DNA from: CAYOWK01 sp964407665 | GTDB taxonomy: Bacteria; Pseudomonadota; Alphaproteobacteria; Caulobacterales; Hyphomonadaceae | NCBI GenBank assembly: GCA_964407665.1 | Contig: CAYOWK010000055.1 | Location: forward strand, 1-24,972 | DNA: 24,972 nt | Direction of reading: 5' to 3' | Shown: piece by piece, positions 14,712 to 21,250 of the stretch | Numbering within the stretch: the stretch's first letter is position 1 | How the letters are laid out: every line of letters starts with the position of its first letter | Notes under the pieces: generated by a model | What the model was told of the DNA's origin: nothing | Seen by the model: only the letters and a program-made list of their open reading frames with translations | Databases searched by the model: none | Program-made: the position numbers and the translations under genes

Positions 14712-15005
14712 GGCGTCATCACCTTTTCATCGCCTTCGCAGATGCACAATTTTCGGATTCCGCCTGCCTGCCTCGCGGGCGCCCCTCGGAGGGTCAGAAT
14801 GTCGCGACTTAGTAGATATATCTGATTTATTTGTTTTTTTTTGGCATTTCTTGAGGTGCGGATTTTCTTATTACCTTAGCGTCACTTCCATTTGCTGCGT
14901 CGCACCATAATGATGATTCCGACACCGCATTCAAAGGCTGAAGCCGGGCGGGGTCAGGAAACGCCGAGGGTCTGATCATCTGGTCAAACAACTCGGAGAC
15001 TGAAC
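14712..15005. other. 294-bp intergenic region with an AT-rich island
   Basis: This is the divergent gap between the oxidoreductase (-) and the first UrcA gene (+). I see no gene. The central part, about 14805-14885, is strikingly AT-rich for this chromosome. It contains the perfect 10-bp palindrome AGATATATCT (14814-14823) and a run of nine T (14834-14842). GATTC (GANTC) sites are at 14756-14760 and 14915-14919. It probably holds promoters for both flanking genes, but I cannot place a convincing -35/-10 pair. Confidence 0.5.
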
Positions 15006-15317
15006 ATGAAACGCTTTATCGCCGCCGCCGCCGTCACCGCCTGCCTCACGTCCGCTGCGTATGCGGACAACCAGGTCGAAGTGGCCGTGCCCGCCAATCT
15101 CTCTGACAAACAGGTCGCCGAACAGTATGTGTCGGACGTCCTCGCCGCCGTGAACAAGGTGTGCCGCCGCGCCTCCTCTCCTGTGATCGGTGGCAACTAC
15201 TATCGCTACCGCGCCTGCGTGGAAGACACCAAGTCCGCCGTCGCCAGCCAGGAGCCGACCGGTCTCCTCGCCGACCGTCTCGGCGTCGCCCCGGCCGTCT
15301 CGGTCGCTGCCCGCTAA
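15006..15317 (+). CDS. UrcA family protein (secreted, first of two)
   Basis: A 103-residue exported protein with signal peptide MKRFIAAAAVTACLTSAAYA, cleaved probably at about residue 20. The mature part contains VAVPANLSDKQVAEQYVSDV followed by KVCRRASSP and YRACVEDTKSAVA. The two cysteines and the R-x-CV helix are the layout of the UrcA family, small periplasmic proteins frequent in Caulobacterales and Sphingomonadales with no established function. GGAGA lies 6 nt before the ATG. An intrinsic terminator (15347-15384) follows 29 nt after the stop, so it is a single-gene transcript. The family assignment rests on pattern; function is unknown. Confidence 0.75.
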   Translation: MKRFIAAAAVTACLTSAAYADNQVEVAVPANLSDKQVAEQYVSDVLAAVNKVCRRASSPVIGGNYYRYRACVEDTKSAVASQEPTGLLADRLGVAPAVSVAAR

Positions 15318-15346
15318 CGCACGGGCTCGCACCCTCAAACAAGACG

Positions 15347-15384
15347 AACGCCCGGGCCTGCGCAGGTCCGGGCGTTCTTTTTTT
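15347..15384 (+). terminator. Strong intrinsic terminator after the first UrcA gene
   Basis: A GC-rich hairpin with arms AACGCCCGG-G-CCTG and CAGG-T-CCGGGCGTT (one G-T pair) spans 15347-15376. It is followed by C and seven T (15378-15384). This is a textbook rho-independent terminator on the plus strand. Confidence 0.9.
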
Positions 15385-15416
15385 GCGCCGCAGCAACGAT
15401 TTCCCTAGCGGCGCTC

Positions 15417-15445
15417 TTGACGAACATATCGCTTTTCGATAATTC
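15417..15445 (+). promoter_or_regulatory. Candidate promoter of the second UrcA gene
   Basis: TTGACG (15417-15422), a 17-bp spacer and TAATTC (15440-15445) resemble a housekeeping sigma promoter. They lie about 80 bp before the ATG and after the previous terminator. The spacer holds a small dyad, TATCG-CTTTT-CGATA (15427-15441), overlapping the -10 element, which could be a regulator site. Confidence 0.4.
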
Positions 15446-15526
15446 CATATCGTCAATCGAGAGGCGAAACGAATAACACCTCCGAGGACCTGATACAGAA
15501 CGCCAAAAACAAAAAAGGGCATAAAA

Positions 15527-15862
15527 ATGAAAAACCAAACCCTCTCCTTCTCCCTGGCCGCCATCCTGGTCTCCGGCGCGACCTTCCTCGCCGCAGGCGC
15601 CCCCGCCATCGCGCAACCGACGCCGGACCGGGAAAACTTCGAGTTCCGCTTCGAGTACACAAAGGCCGAACTCGAGACCGAGCAGGCCGCCTCGAACATG
15701 CTGAACCGCCTCCACAAGGAAATCCGCCAGCACTGCGCTGTCGATCCGCGCCAGGTTGCTGACCGCGCCAACAAGGCCTGCATCGACCAGACGATGGCCC
15801 GCGTGGTCGGCCAGATCGGCTCGAGCACCCTGGCTTCGGTCCACTCTGAGCGTCTCGGCTAG
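15527..15862 (+). CDS. UrcA family protein (secreted, second of two)
   Basis: A 111-residue exported protein. The signal peptide (MKNQTLSFSLAAILVSGATF onward) ends at APAIA, about residue 29. The mature part has FRFEYTKAELETEQAASNML, then HCAVDPRQ and ANKACIDQTMARVVGQI. The 'strand, then xxELxTxxAAxxMLxRLxxxIRxxC, then CIxxTMAR' layout is the UrcA pattern. It resembles the previous gene in plan but with little residue identity, so any duplication is old. AAGGG lies about 8 nt upstream of the ATG. The gene has its own promoter candidate and a hairpin (15887-15916) downstream. Function is unknown. Confidence 0.75.
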   Translation: MKNQTLSFSLAAILVSGATFLAAGAPAIAQPTPDRENFEFRFEYTKAELETEQAASNMLNRLHKEIRQHCAVDPRQVADRANKACIDQTMARVVGQIGSSTLASVHSERLG

Positions 15863-15886
15863 TCCCACCCGGCTGCGACGCCTGAA

Positions 15887-15916
15887 GGGGCCGGCTCTCT
15901 CCAGGGAGCCGGCCCC
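15887..15916. terminator. GC-rich hairpin between convergent UrcA and pyrD genes
   Basis: GGGGCCGGCTC (15887-15897) and GAGCCGGCCCC (15906-15916) form an 11-bp perfect stem with an 8-base loop. No clear U-tract follows on either strand. It sits between convergent stops and may act as a two-way, imperfect terminator or 3' end barrier. Confidence 0.55.
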
Positions 15917-15924
15917 CATCCGTT

Positions 15925-16983
15925 TCAGGCGGCGGGCGAGTGTCCCTCGGCCCTCATGATGTCGGCCAGCTGCGCCTTGATCCGGGCGACGAGCCCCGGC
16001 CCTTCATAGGCAAGAGCTGTATAGAGCTGCACCGCCGAGGCGCCTGCCTGCAGCTTCGCCCAGGCGTCGCGCCCTGAGGCGACGCCGCCCGCTCCGATCA
16101 GATCCAGCCTGCCGCCGACGGCCTCGCTGAACAGTTTCAGCACGTGGGTCGACGGCTCCAGCAGCGGCGCCCCGGACAGCCCGCCCATTTCACCCCGGTT
16201 TGCGCTCCGCAGGGTCTCCGGACGCGCCAGCGTCGTGTTCGAGACAATCAATCCGTGCAGGCGAGCGGCGGCCAGAGCCACCTCGCTGATGTCGCGAATC
16301 GCCGTCTCGTCGAGATCCGGCGCGACCTTCAGGAACACCGGGCGCGACTCACCGCCGGTTTCGAGATGGATGACAGCCTCGCCAACCCGTCCCAGCAGAT
16401 CCTCCAGCGCCCCGCGATCCTGAAGGCCGCGCAGACCCGGGGTATTGGGCGAGGAAATGTTGATGGTGACATAGTCGCAGGCGCCCCAGACGGCGCGAAC
16501 TCCGGCGACATAGTCCGCCGCCCGGTCCGTCGTCTCCTTGTTGGCTCCGACATTGGCGCCGACGATGCCCCGGCCCTTCGCTGCTGCACCGCTGCGCGCC
16601 GAGATTCGCCGCACGAACGGTTCCAGTCCCTCATTGTTGAAGCCCATCCGGTTGATGACGGCCCGGTCTTCCTCCAGCCGGAACAGCCTCGGCAGCGGAT
16701 TGCCGGGCTGCGGCTTCGGCGTGACGGTGCCGCACTCGACGAAGCCGAAGCCAAAGCCCAGCATGGCGCGGAACGCCTCGGCGTTCTTGTCGAAGCCGGC
16801 AGCCAGCCCCACCGGATTGGGCAGCCGCAGCCCGGACTTCTTCAGCGTGACAGCAAGCGCGGGATCATTGGCCCTCGGCGAGCCCGGTCCAAGTCCTGCG
16901 CTGAGGGCGGCGATTGTCGCGCGGTGCGCGGTTTCCGCCGGCAGCGTGCGGGCCAGCCGCGCGCCGATATCGAACAGGCTCAC
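15925..16983 (-). CDS. pyrD: Dihydroorotate dehydrogenase (quinone), class 2
   Basis: Membrane-associated flavoenzyme oxidising dihydroorotate to orotate with quinone as acceptor, step 4 of pyrimidine synthesis. The 352 residues include the class 2 N-terminal amphipathic extension (MSLFDIGARLARTLPAETAH). The FMN-barrel motifs follow: NPVGLAAGFDKNAEA (about 56-70), FGFVECGTVTPKPQPGNPLP, NRMGFNNEG, and ISSPNTPGLRGLQD (about 176-189), which carries the catalytic serine. LIGAGGV occurs near the C-terminus. The start is GTG at 16983, overlapping the stop of the DUF952 gene by 4 nt (GTGA), so translation is coupled. It is the last gene of the GNAT > DUF952 > pyrD strand group. Confidence 0.96.
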   Translation of the reverse strand: MSLFDIGARLARTLPAETAHRATIAALSAGLGPGSPRANDPALAVTLKKSGLRLPNPVGLAAGFDKNAEAFRAMLGFGFGFVECGTVTPKPQPGNPLPRLFRLEEDRAVINRMGFNNEGLEPFVRRISARSGAAAKGRGIVGANVGANKETTDRAADYVAGVRAVWGACDYVTINISSPNTPGLRGLQDRGALEDLLGRVGEAVIHLETGGESRPVFLKVAPDLDETAIRDISEVALAAARLHGLIVSNTTLARPETLRSANRGEMGGLSGAPLLEPSTHVLKLFSEAVGGRLDLIGAGGVASGRDAWAKLQAGASAVQLYTALAYEGPGLVARIKAQLADIMRAEGHSPAA

Positions 16984-17363
16984 GAAATCACATCCGGCGA
17001 GGGCTTGGCCGGCGGACAGCGCACGACATCCTCGGGCGCTTCAGGCGCGCCATTGGCCCCCATCTCCAGCAACCACAACGCGCGGGCCTGCCCGGCCAGC
17101 ACACGGCCGTAGACATGCGGGAACAGATCGCCGCCGCGCGACTTCTCCCACTTCAGCTCGCCGCCGAAATCGTCCGCATCGAACTCGGCGAGCACACAGC
17201 CCTCCTGTCCGCGGAACCACTTGTCGAGCGTCTCCTGCAACTGGCCCGCGGTCGAGAAGTGGACGAACCCGTCCGCTGCATCGACCGGCGCCTCGACGGG
17301 CGCGCCGGCTTCGGCATTCGCCCACTGCTCGCGCGTCAGCACCTTGTAGATCAGGGCGCCCAT
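16980..17363 (-). CDS. DUF952 family protein
   Basis: A 127-residue cytoplasmic protein beginning MGALIYKVLTREQWANAEAG, with VDAADGFVHFSTAGQLQETL, then WEKSRGGDLFPHVYGRVL. These are the hallmarks of DUF952 proteins: the D-G-F-I/V-H-x-S segment and a late FPH-Y-G. The family has an ADP-ribosyltransferase-like fold in some classifications, but no demonstrated activity is known to me. ATG 17363 is chosen for its AAAGGA 7 nt upstream; the frame stays open 66 nt further but without a ribosome-binding site. It is coupled to pyrD by a 4-nt overlap, and pairing with pyrD is plausible as an operon of convenience. Confidence 0.85.
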   Translation of the reverse strand: MGALIYKVLTREQWANAEAGAPVEAPVDAADGFVHFSTAGQLQETLDKWFRGQEGCVLAEFDADDFGGELKWEKSRGGDLFPHVYGRVLAGQARALWLLEMGANGAPEAPEDVVRCPPAKPSPDVIS

Positions 17364-17438
17364 GAACTGGTCCTTTCGCTGCGGCGGCCGCTGCGCAGGT
17401 TTGGTCTTCAGCGCCGTGCCTGCGCGCATGTCCGGCTC

Positions 17439-17885
17439 CTATCGCCTGTACTTGATGAAGGCGGTTTTCGTTGCAACGCGGTCGTAAAGCGCGCGCGCCG
17501 TAGCATTGGACTCAGCGGTGAGCCAATACACCTGATCGCCCCCGCGCGCATCCGCCGCTGCGTACACCGCCTCGATCAGCGCGCGTCCGACGCCCTGCCC
17601 GCGCGCAGCATCCGACGTGAAGAGATCTTCGAGATAGCAGCGCGGTCCCGCCGCCCACGTCACCGGATGAAAGAGATAGTGGACGATACCCAGCAGGCGC
17701 CCGCCGCCCGCGTCCGCGCAGAAGGCGTGGATCGGCGCCTCGGGATCCAGGATGCGGCGCCAGGTCAGCTGGCTGACGGCGTCGCTGACGTCGGCCTCGT
17801 AGAAGCGCAGATAGCCGTCCCACAGCACGCGCCAGGCAGCGTAGTCGGCTTCATCCAGTCTGCGAATCTCGAACGGAGCGGCCAT
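17439..17885 (-). CDS. GNAT-family N-acetyltransferase
   Basis: A 148-residue acetyl-CoA-dependent acetyltransferase of unknown substrate. FEIRRLDEADYAAWRVLWDG begins the fold. LGIVHYLFH (beta strand 4) and CYLEDLFTSDAARGQGVGRA follow, with motif A R-G-Q-G-V-G-R-A at about 95-102. The C-terminal strand is VYWLTAESNATARALYDRVA. The arrangement ED-L-F-T-x-x-x-x-R-G-x-G-V-G-R-x-L-I is common in small-molecule or polyamine-type GNATs. The gene starts at ATG 17885 and runs into DUF952 after 75 bp on the same strand. Confidence 0.9.
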   Translation of the reverse strand: MAAPFEIRRLDEADYAAWRVLWDGYLRFYEADVSDAVSQLTWRRILDPEAPIHAFCADAGGGRLLGIVHYLFHPVTWAAGPRCYLEDLFTSDAARGQGVGRALIEAVYAAADARGGDQVYWLTAESNATARALYDRVATKTAFIKYRR

Positions 17886-18000
17886 TTGGTGATGATCGTT
17901 CAGACTGCAACGCCGTCAACACGGACGAAGGCGTCACGGCCGGTGTTTGCTGCACGCCCCGATCGGACTATGGTGCCGCCCACCGAAGAGGATGCCAGCC

Positions 18001-18276
18001 ATGAGCTATGCTGTGGGACGCGGCGATCTGGTTCTCTGCGTGAACGTCGCGCCGAACCATGTAACGGGCGAGCCCGTCCCGCTTGTCGCCGGAGAGGCCT
18101 ACCGGGTGCTCGAGGTGATGGAGTTTGCCTGCCCCTGCGGCCGGTCCGACGCCCTGCTCGATGTCGGGGTCGGCTTCGCCTGGTGTCAGACCCGCTTCCG
18201 CATCATGCCCAAGCCGAAGTTCGAGGCCAAACCCATCAAGGTCGCCGCCCCAAGGGAAAAGCAGACCGTCCGATAA
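18001..18276 (+). CDS. Small cysteine-containing hypothetical protein
   Basis: A 91-residue protein, MSYAVGRGDLVLCVNVAPNH onward. It has Cys13, a CPCG motif (EFACPCGRSDALLD) and a third cysteine site in FAWCQTRFRIMP, which could make a C-x-C...C metal site. The N-terminal half reads like a small beta-barrel (SH3-like). It ends in a basic tail (KPKFEAKPIKVAAPREKQTV). I do not recognise a named family, although similar short proteins occur in alphaproteobacterial genomes and phages. AGAGGA about 8 nt before ATG 18001 decides the start; ATG 17992 is too close to the ribosome-binding site. It diverges from the GNAT gene. Confidence 0.75.
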   Translation: MSYAVGRGDLVLCVNVAPNHVTGEPVPLVAGEAYRVLEVMEFACPCGRSDALLDVGVGFAWCQTRFRIMPKPKFEAKPIKVAAPREKQTVR

Positions 18277-18373
18277 CCGCCCGGCTGGCCGCCACAGCGG
18301 GGCTGGCTCGATGATGGCCGCGAATCCGGGTGTCCGGCGAGCCCGATAAGCTGCCTTCCGACACGATGCCCGC

Positions 18374-18403
18374 TTGACAGGCGCACGCCTTGCAGGCGCT
18401 TAG
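18374..18403 (+). promoter_or_regulatory. Candidate promoter and operator of the TetR gene
   Basis: A perfect TTGACA (18374-18379) is followed after 18 bp by GCTTAG (18398-18403), a weak -10. The spacer holds the dyad AGGCG-CA-CGCCT (18379-18390), suitable for a repressor site. Transcription would begin close to the ATG at 18409, implying a leaderless or nearly leaderless mRNA. The -35 and dyad are clear; the rest is inference. Confidence 0.3.
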
Positions 18404-18408
18404 AAGCC

Positions 18409-18990
18409 ATGTCGCAAACCGACGCCACGAACGCACTGCCGACCCGCGAGCGCCTGATGCGCGCCGCGATGGGCATTGTTGCGCGTGACGGCATGGCCGC
18501 CGCCACCACCGCCGCCATCGCCCATGACGCGCAGGTGGCCGAAGGCACGCTCTATCGCCACTTCGAATCGAAGGATGATCTGCTGATCTCGGCCTACCGC
18601 CACATGAAGCACGACATGTTCGTGCGCGCCGCCGAGACCATCGACCCGTCGCTTCCGCCCGCCGAGCGCCTGACCGGCGCATGGAAAGCAGTCTTTCTGG
18701 CCTATCGCGGCGACCGGGATGCTTTCGCCTTCGGGCAGCGCTTTGGCGAATCGGCGCTCGCGGACCGGGAGGGCGGCGAGGCGCACCGGGCGATCTTCAA
18801 GATCGTGACCGACCTTCGCCGTACCGGGGTCGCCGCCGGGGTCTTCAAGAACCTGCCGGTCGACCTCCTGGCCAACTTCTTCTTCGCGCCCCTGACCTAC
18901 ATGGTGAAGTCCGAGATCAAGGGCCGGAAGTGGACCGACGCCGAGCTCGACGCTGCTGCGCAGGCCGTGCTCGACGCCTGGGGCCGCTAG
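18409..18990 (+). CDS. TetR/AcrR family transcriptional regulator
   Basis: A 193-residue one-component regulator. The N-terminal DNA-binding domain covers about residues 12-58, with the helix-turn-helix in TTAAIAHDAQVAEGTLYRHF (33-52) followed by ESKDDLL. The C-terminal ligand-binding domain is helical, as in the family (ERLTGAWKAVFLAYRGDRDA onward). The target and inducer are unknown. The gene converges with the membrane-protein gene (10 bp between stops). No efflux gene is adjacent, so autoregulation through the dyad at 18379-18390 is the only local suggestion. Confidence 0.92.
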   Translation: MSQTDATNALPTRERLMRAAMGIVARDGMAAATTAAIAHDAQVAEGTLYRHFESKDDLLISAYRHMKHDMFVRAAETIDPSLPPAERLTGAWKAVFLAYRGDRDAFAFGQRFGESALADREGGEAHRAIFKIVTDLRRTGVAAGVFKNLPVDLLANFFFAPLTYMVKSEIKGRKWTDAELDAAAQAVLDAWGR

Positions 18991-19000
18991 CTCCCCTCCG

Positions 19001-19447
19001 TCAGGCGAGTGACGCACGCGGCTCGCCGCCTCCGCGCAGCACACCCGAGGCAAGCACCGGGATCAGAAACAGGACCGTGAACACGGTGTTGGAGACCGCG
19101 TTAAGAGGAAAGCCGGTCGCGACAGATATTGCGCTGTCGACCAGGTACCAGACCAGCATCGCAGCCGTCAGCGACCTCCAGAGCGGCGCATCCTCCTGCC
19201 CGATCCGGCTGAAGACGGCCAGCATCATCATCCCCCACCCAAGGGTCAGGGCGCCCGTCAGTCCGACGGCGAAACGGACCATGTTCATCTCGAGGCTGCC
19301 GTGGGAGGCGTCGTTCGTATTCATCATGCCGACGACCCAGCGTAGCGGCCCGTCTGCGCCTGGCACGACCGACGTCATCAGGAGCACGCCAAACGCGATC
19401 ACTGCAAAGCTCCACACGCGCAACCACACTCGCCAGAACCCTGTCAT
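19001..19447 (-). CDS. Four-helix integral membrane protein of unknown function
   Basis: A 148-residue protein starting MTGFWRVWLRVWSFAVIAFG. It has about four hydrophobic helices: near residues 9-29, 55-78, 92-110 and 117-137. Two methionine-rich stretches occur (MNTNDASHGSLEMNMVRF and WGMMMLAVF). ATG 19447 is preferred because AGGAG lies 6 nt upstream; ATG 19453 abuts that ribosome-binding site. I do not recognise a family with confidence. It is divergent from the XRE regulator gene, and the palindrome at 19510-19526 lies between them, so it is probably the regulator's target. Confidence 0.75.
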   Translation of the reverse strand: MTGFWRVWLRVWSFAVIAFGVLLMTSVVPGADGPLRWVVGMMNTNDASHGSLEMNMVRFAVGLTGALTLGWGMMMLAVFSRIGQEDAPLWRSLTAAMLVWYLVDSAISVATGFPLNAVSNTVFTVLFLIPVLASGVLRGGGEPRASLA

Positions 19448-19509
19448 GTGCATCTCCTGTGTTCGACCATTGATGCACACACCCTGAGGCAGCCCATGGA
19501 CGTCAGACA

Positions 19510-19526
19510 ATTACCTGGCAGGTAAT
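19510..19526. promoter_or_regulatory. Perfect palindromic operator between membrane protein and XRE regulator genes
   Basis: ATTACCTG-G-CAGGTAAT is a perfect 8-bp inverted repeat around one base. It lies 62 bp upstream of the membrane-protein ATG and 34 bp upstream of the XRE regulator ATG. Position and symmetry suit a dimeric regulator, most likely the adjacent XRE protein, controlling both directions. Binding is inferred. Confidence 0.6.
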
Positions 19527-19560
19527 GGACTTGCGCCACGCTACAGGTCACCCATTCGCC

Positions 19561-20361
19561 ATGAGACAGACCGCACGTCCTGCTGCGCCCGTGCAGCGTT
19601 CTTTTGGTGACGACCTCCGCCGCCTGCGCGCCGCACGCCGGCTGAGCCAGCTCGATCTGGCGCTGGCGAGCGAGGTTTCCGCGCGCCACATCTCCTTTCT
19701 CGAATCCGGGCGCGCCTCGCCCAGCCGGGACATGGTGCTGCAGCTGGGGGACGCGCTTCACCTGCCCAGATCCGGCCTCAACGCCCTGCTGCAGTCCGCC
19801 GGCTATGCGCCCCTCTTCCGCGCCTCCTCACTGGGCTCAGCCGAACTGGCCCCCTTCCGCCGGATCGTCGACGAGATGGTCTCCCGACACGCCCCGTATC
19901 CGGGTCTCGTGCTCGACCGGCTCTGGAACGTGCTGGAAGCCACGCCGAGCGCTCTGGTGCTGCTGGCTCCCCTCCAATCTGCATCGCCCGAAGCCAACGT
20001 CGTCCGGCTGCTGGCGAACAGCCCGCACGCTGAAGCCATGATCCCCAACCTGGCCGAGGTGCTTGCCGAGCTCTCCCGCCGCGTCCGCGCCGAGATGGCG
20101 CACGCCGGCGTGGACGCCCAGCTGACGGATCTGCACGCGGTGATCGAACGGCGTCTTGCGCAATTGCCGCCCGTCGACCGGACGCGCCCGGGCCGGGCTG
20201 TTGTTCCCGTCCAGATCGCAAGCCCGCTCGGCGATATCAGCCTGCTCACCGTCATGGCCCACTTCGGGGCCAGCGACGACATCACCGTTCAGGACCTGCG
20301 CATCGAGCTGCTGTTCCCCGCCGACGACGCATCGGCGGAAACCCTGCGCAAACTCGGGTGA
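19561..20361 (+). CDS. XRE-family regulator with MmyB-like ligand-binding domain
   Basis: A 266-residue transcription regulator. The lambda-repressor-like helix-turn-helix is at about residues 15-70 (FGDDLRRLRAARRLSQLDLA, then VSARHISFLESGRASPSRDM). It is followed by ALHLPRSGLNALLQSAGYAP and a C-terminal domain of the MmyB type, a PAS-like fold thought to bind small lipophilic ligands. The ATG at 19561 is preferred over 19525. The latter lies inside the palindrome, and its 12 extra residues (MDLRHATGHPFA) are not part of the HTH fold. The ribosome-binding site is weak at either start. It is probably autoregulated and controls the divergent membrane protein through the palindrome at 19510-19526. 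Confidence 0.88.
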   Translation: MRQTARPAAPVQRSFGDDLRRLRAARRLSQLDLALASEVSARHISFLESGRASPSRDMVLQLGDALHLPRSGLNALLQSAGYAPLFRASSLGSAELAPFRRIVDEMVSRHAPYPGLVLDRLWNVLEATPSALVLLAPLQSASPEANVVRLLANSPHAEAMIPNLAEVLAELSRRVRAEMAHAGVDAQLTDLHAVIERRLAQLPPVDRTRPGRAVVPVQIASPLGDISLLTVMAHFGASDDITVQDLRIELLFPADDASAETLRKLG

Positions 20362-20377
20362 CTGACCTTTTGCGGGG

Positions 20378-20403
20378 CGCCCCGACTGCTTTCGGTTGGG
20401 GCG
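20378..20403 (+). terminator. Hairpin after the XRE regulator
   Basis: CGCCCCGAC (20378-20386) and GTTGGGGCG (20395-20403) pair over 9 bp with one G-T pair and an 8-base loop. Only a weak U-tract follows (GTCTTAA). It lies 16 nt after the regulator stop and before the next gene, a plausible but imperfect terminator. Confidence 0.45.
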
Positions 20404-20434
20404 GTCTTAACCATGTTCCGCTATATCCGGCGGC

Positions 20435-21046
20435 ATGGCTCGCACCTTCGCAACCATCGCCGCCACGTTTGTCTTCGCCGCCGGCTGCGCGTCTGCGCCA
20501 GACCCGTCGCCGCGCGAGATCGCCGACGCCTGTCTGCTGCTCAAGGAAAACCGGGACTGGTACAGGGCCGCCCGCGCCACGGCGAAGGAATGGGGCGCGC
20601 CGATCGGCTATCAGCTCGCCGTCATGCGTCAGGAAAGCAGCTTCGACCAGAAGGCCCGCCCGGCCCGCGAAGACGGATTTCTCTTCTTCCCGGGCAAGCG
20701 CCCCTCCACCGCCTATGGCTATGCGCAGGCGCTCGACGGCACCTGGGACGCCTACAAGCGCGAGACCGGCAATGGCGGCGCCGACCGCCACAACTTCCGC
20801 GACTCGTCCGACTTCATTGGCTGGTACTTCGCCAAGACCGGCAAGATGACCAAGCTGGGCCAGTACGACTACAAGGGCCACTATCTCGCCTACCACGAGG
20901 GCCAGAACGGCTACCTCAAGGGGACTTGGAAATCCAAGGGCTGGCTGGTCGAGACAGCCGGCAAGGTCGCCTCGAACGCGACGACCTACGAAACCCAGGT
21001 CCGCAACTGCAAGGCGCTGAAACCGAAATTCCTCGGGATTTTCTAG
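20435..21046 (+). CDS. Lysozyme-like (SLT transglycosylase) lipoprotein
   Basis: A 203-residue exported protein starting MARTFATIAATFVFAAGCAS. The lipobox is A15-A16-G17-C18, acceptable though lacking the usual Leu at -3. The lysozyme-like domain has the catalytic glutamate E67 in LAVMRQESSFDQKARPA. It continues with AYGYAQALDGTWDAYKRETG, then NFRDSSDFIGWYF, and GQYDYKGHYLAYHEGQNGYL. The E-S-x-F, G-x-x-Q and A-Y-N/H-x-G layout matches soluble lytic transglycosylases, which cut the peptidoglycan glycan strand. It probably acts from the inner leaflet of the outer membrane. The ATG at 20435 has only a short GGCGG-type signal. Activity is inferred from the motif. Confidence 0.85.
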   Translation: MARTFATIAATFVFAAGCASAPDPSPREIADACLLLKENRDWYRAARATAKEWGAPIGYQLAVMRQESSFDQKARPAREDGFLFFPGKRPSTAYGYAQALDGTWDAYKRETGNGGADRHNFRDSSDFIGWYFAKTGKMTKLGQYDYKGHYLAYHEGQNGYLKGTWKSKGWLVETAGKVASNATTYETQVRNCKALKPKFLGIF

Positions 21047-21056
21047 CGGGAGCGCC

Positions 21057-21093
21057 TCCTCCCCCTGCAAGGGGGAGGATGTCCCGAAGGGAC
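21057..21093. repeat. REP-like double hairpin in the gap before cdd
   Basis: Two adjacent perfect dyads follow the lipoprotein gene. The first is TCCTCCCCC-TGCAA-GGGGGAGGA (21057-21079, 9-bp arms). The second is GTCCC-GAA-GGGAC (21081-21093). Similar 'ccctc...gggggagg-tgtcccgaagggac' elements are familiar as dispersed intergenic repeats in GC-rich alphaproteobacteria. Only one copy is in this window, so repetition cannot be shown here. The rest of the 204-bp gap (to 21250) shows no gene. Confidence 0.55.
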
Positions 21094-21250
21094 AGGTGGG
21101 GGTCCGCTTGCGCCAAGCGCGCAAGCTTTGCAGCGTGCGGTGGCGTTCGACGGCTTGCGCCGCCGGATGTTCTTGGGGCCCGTTGCGGACTGGCGCTCAC
21201 CTGTCGCCTTTCACCTCGCTCGGCACACACAACAGGTCTAACCTCCCGTC

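Noticed and set aside
14834..14842. T-tract as an intrinsic terminator.
   Set aside because: No GC-rich hairpin precedes it and no plus-strand gene ends there.
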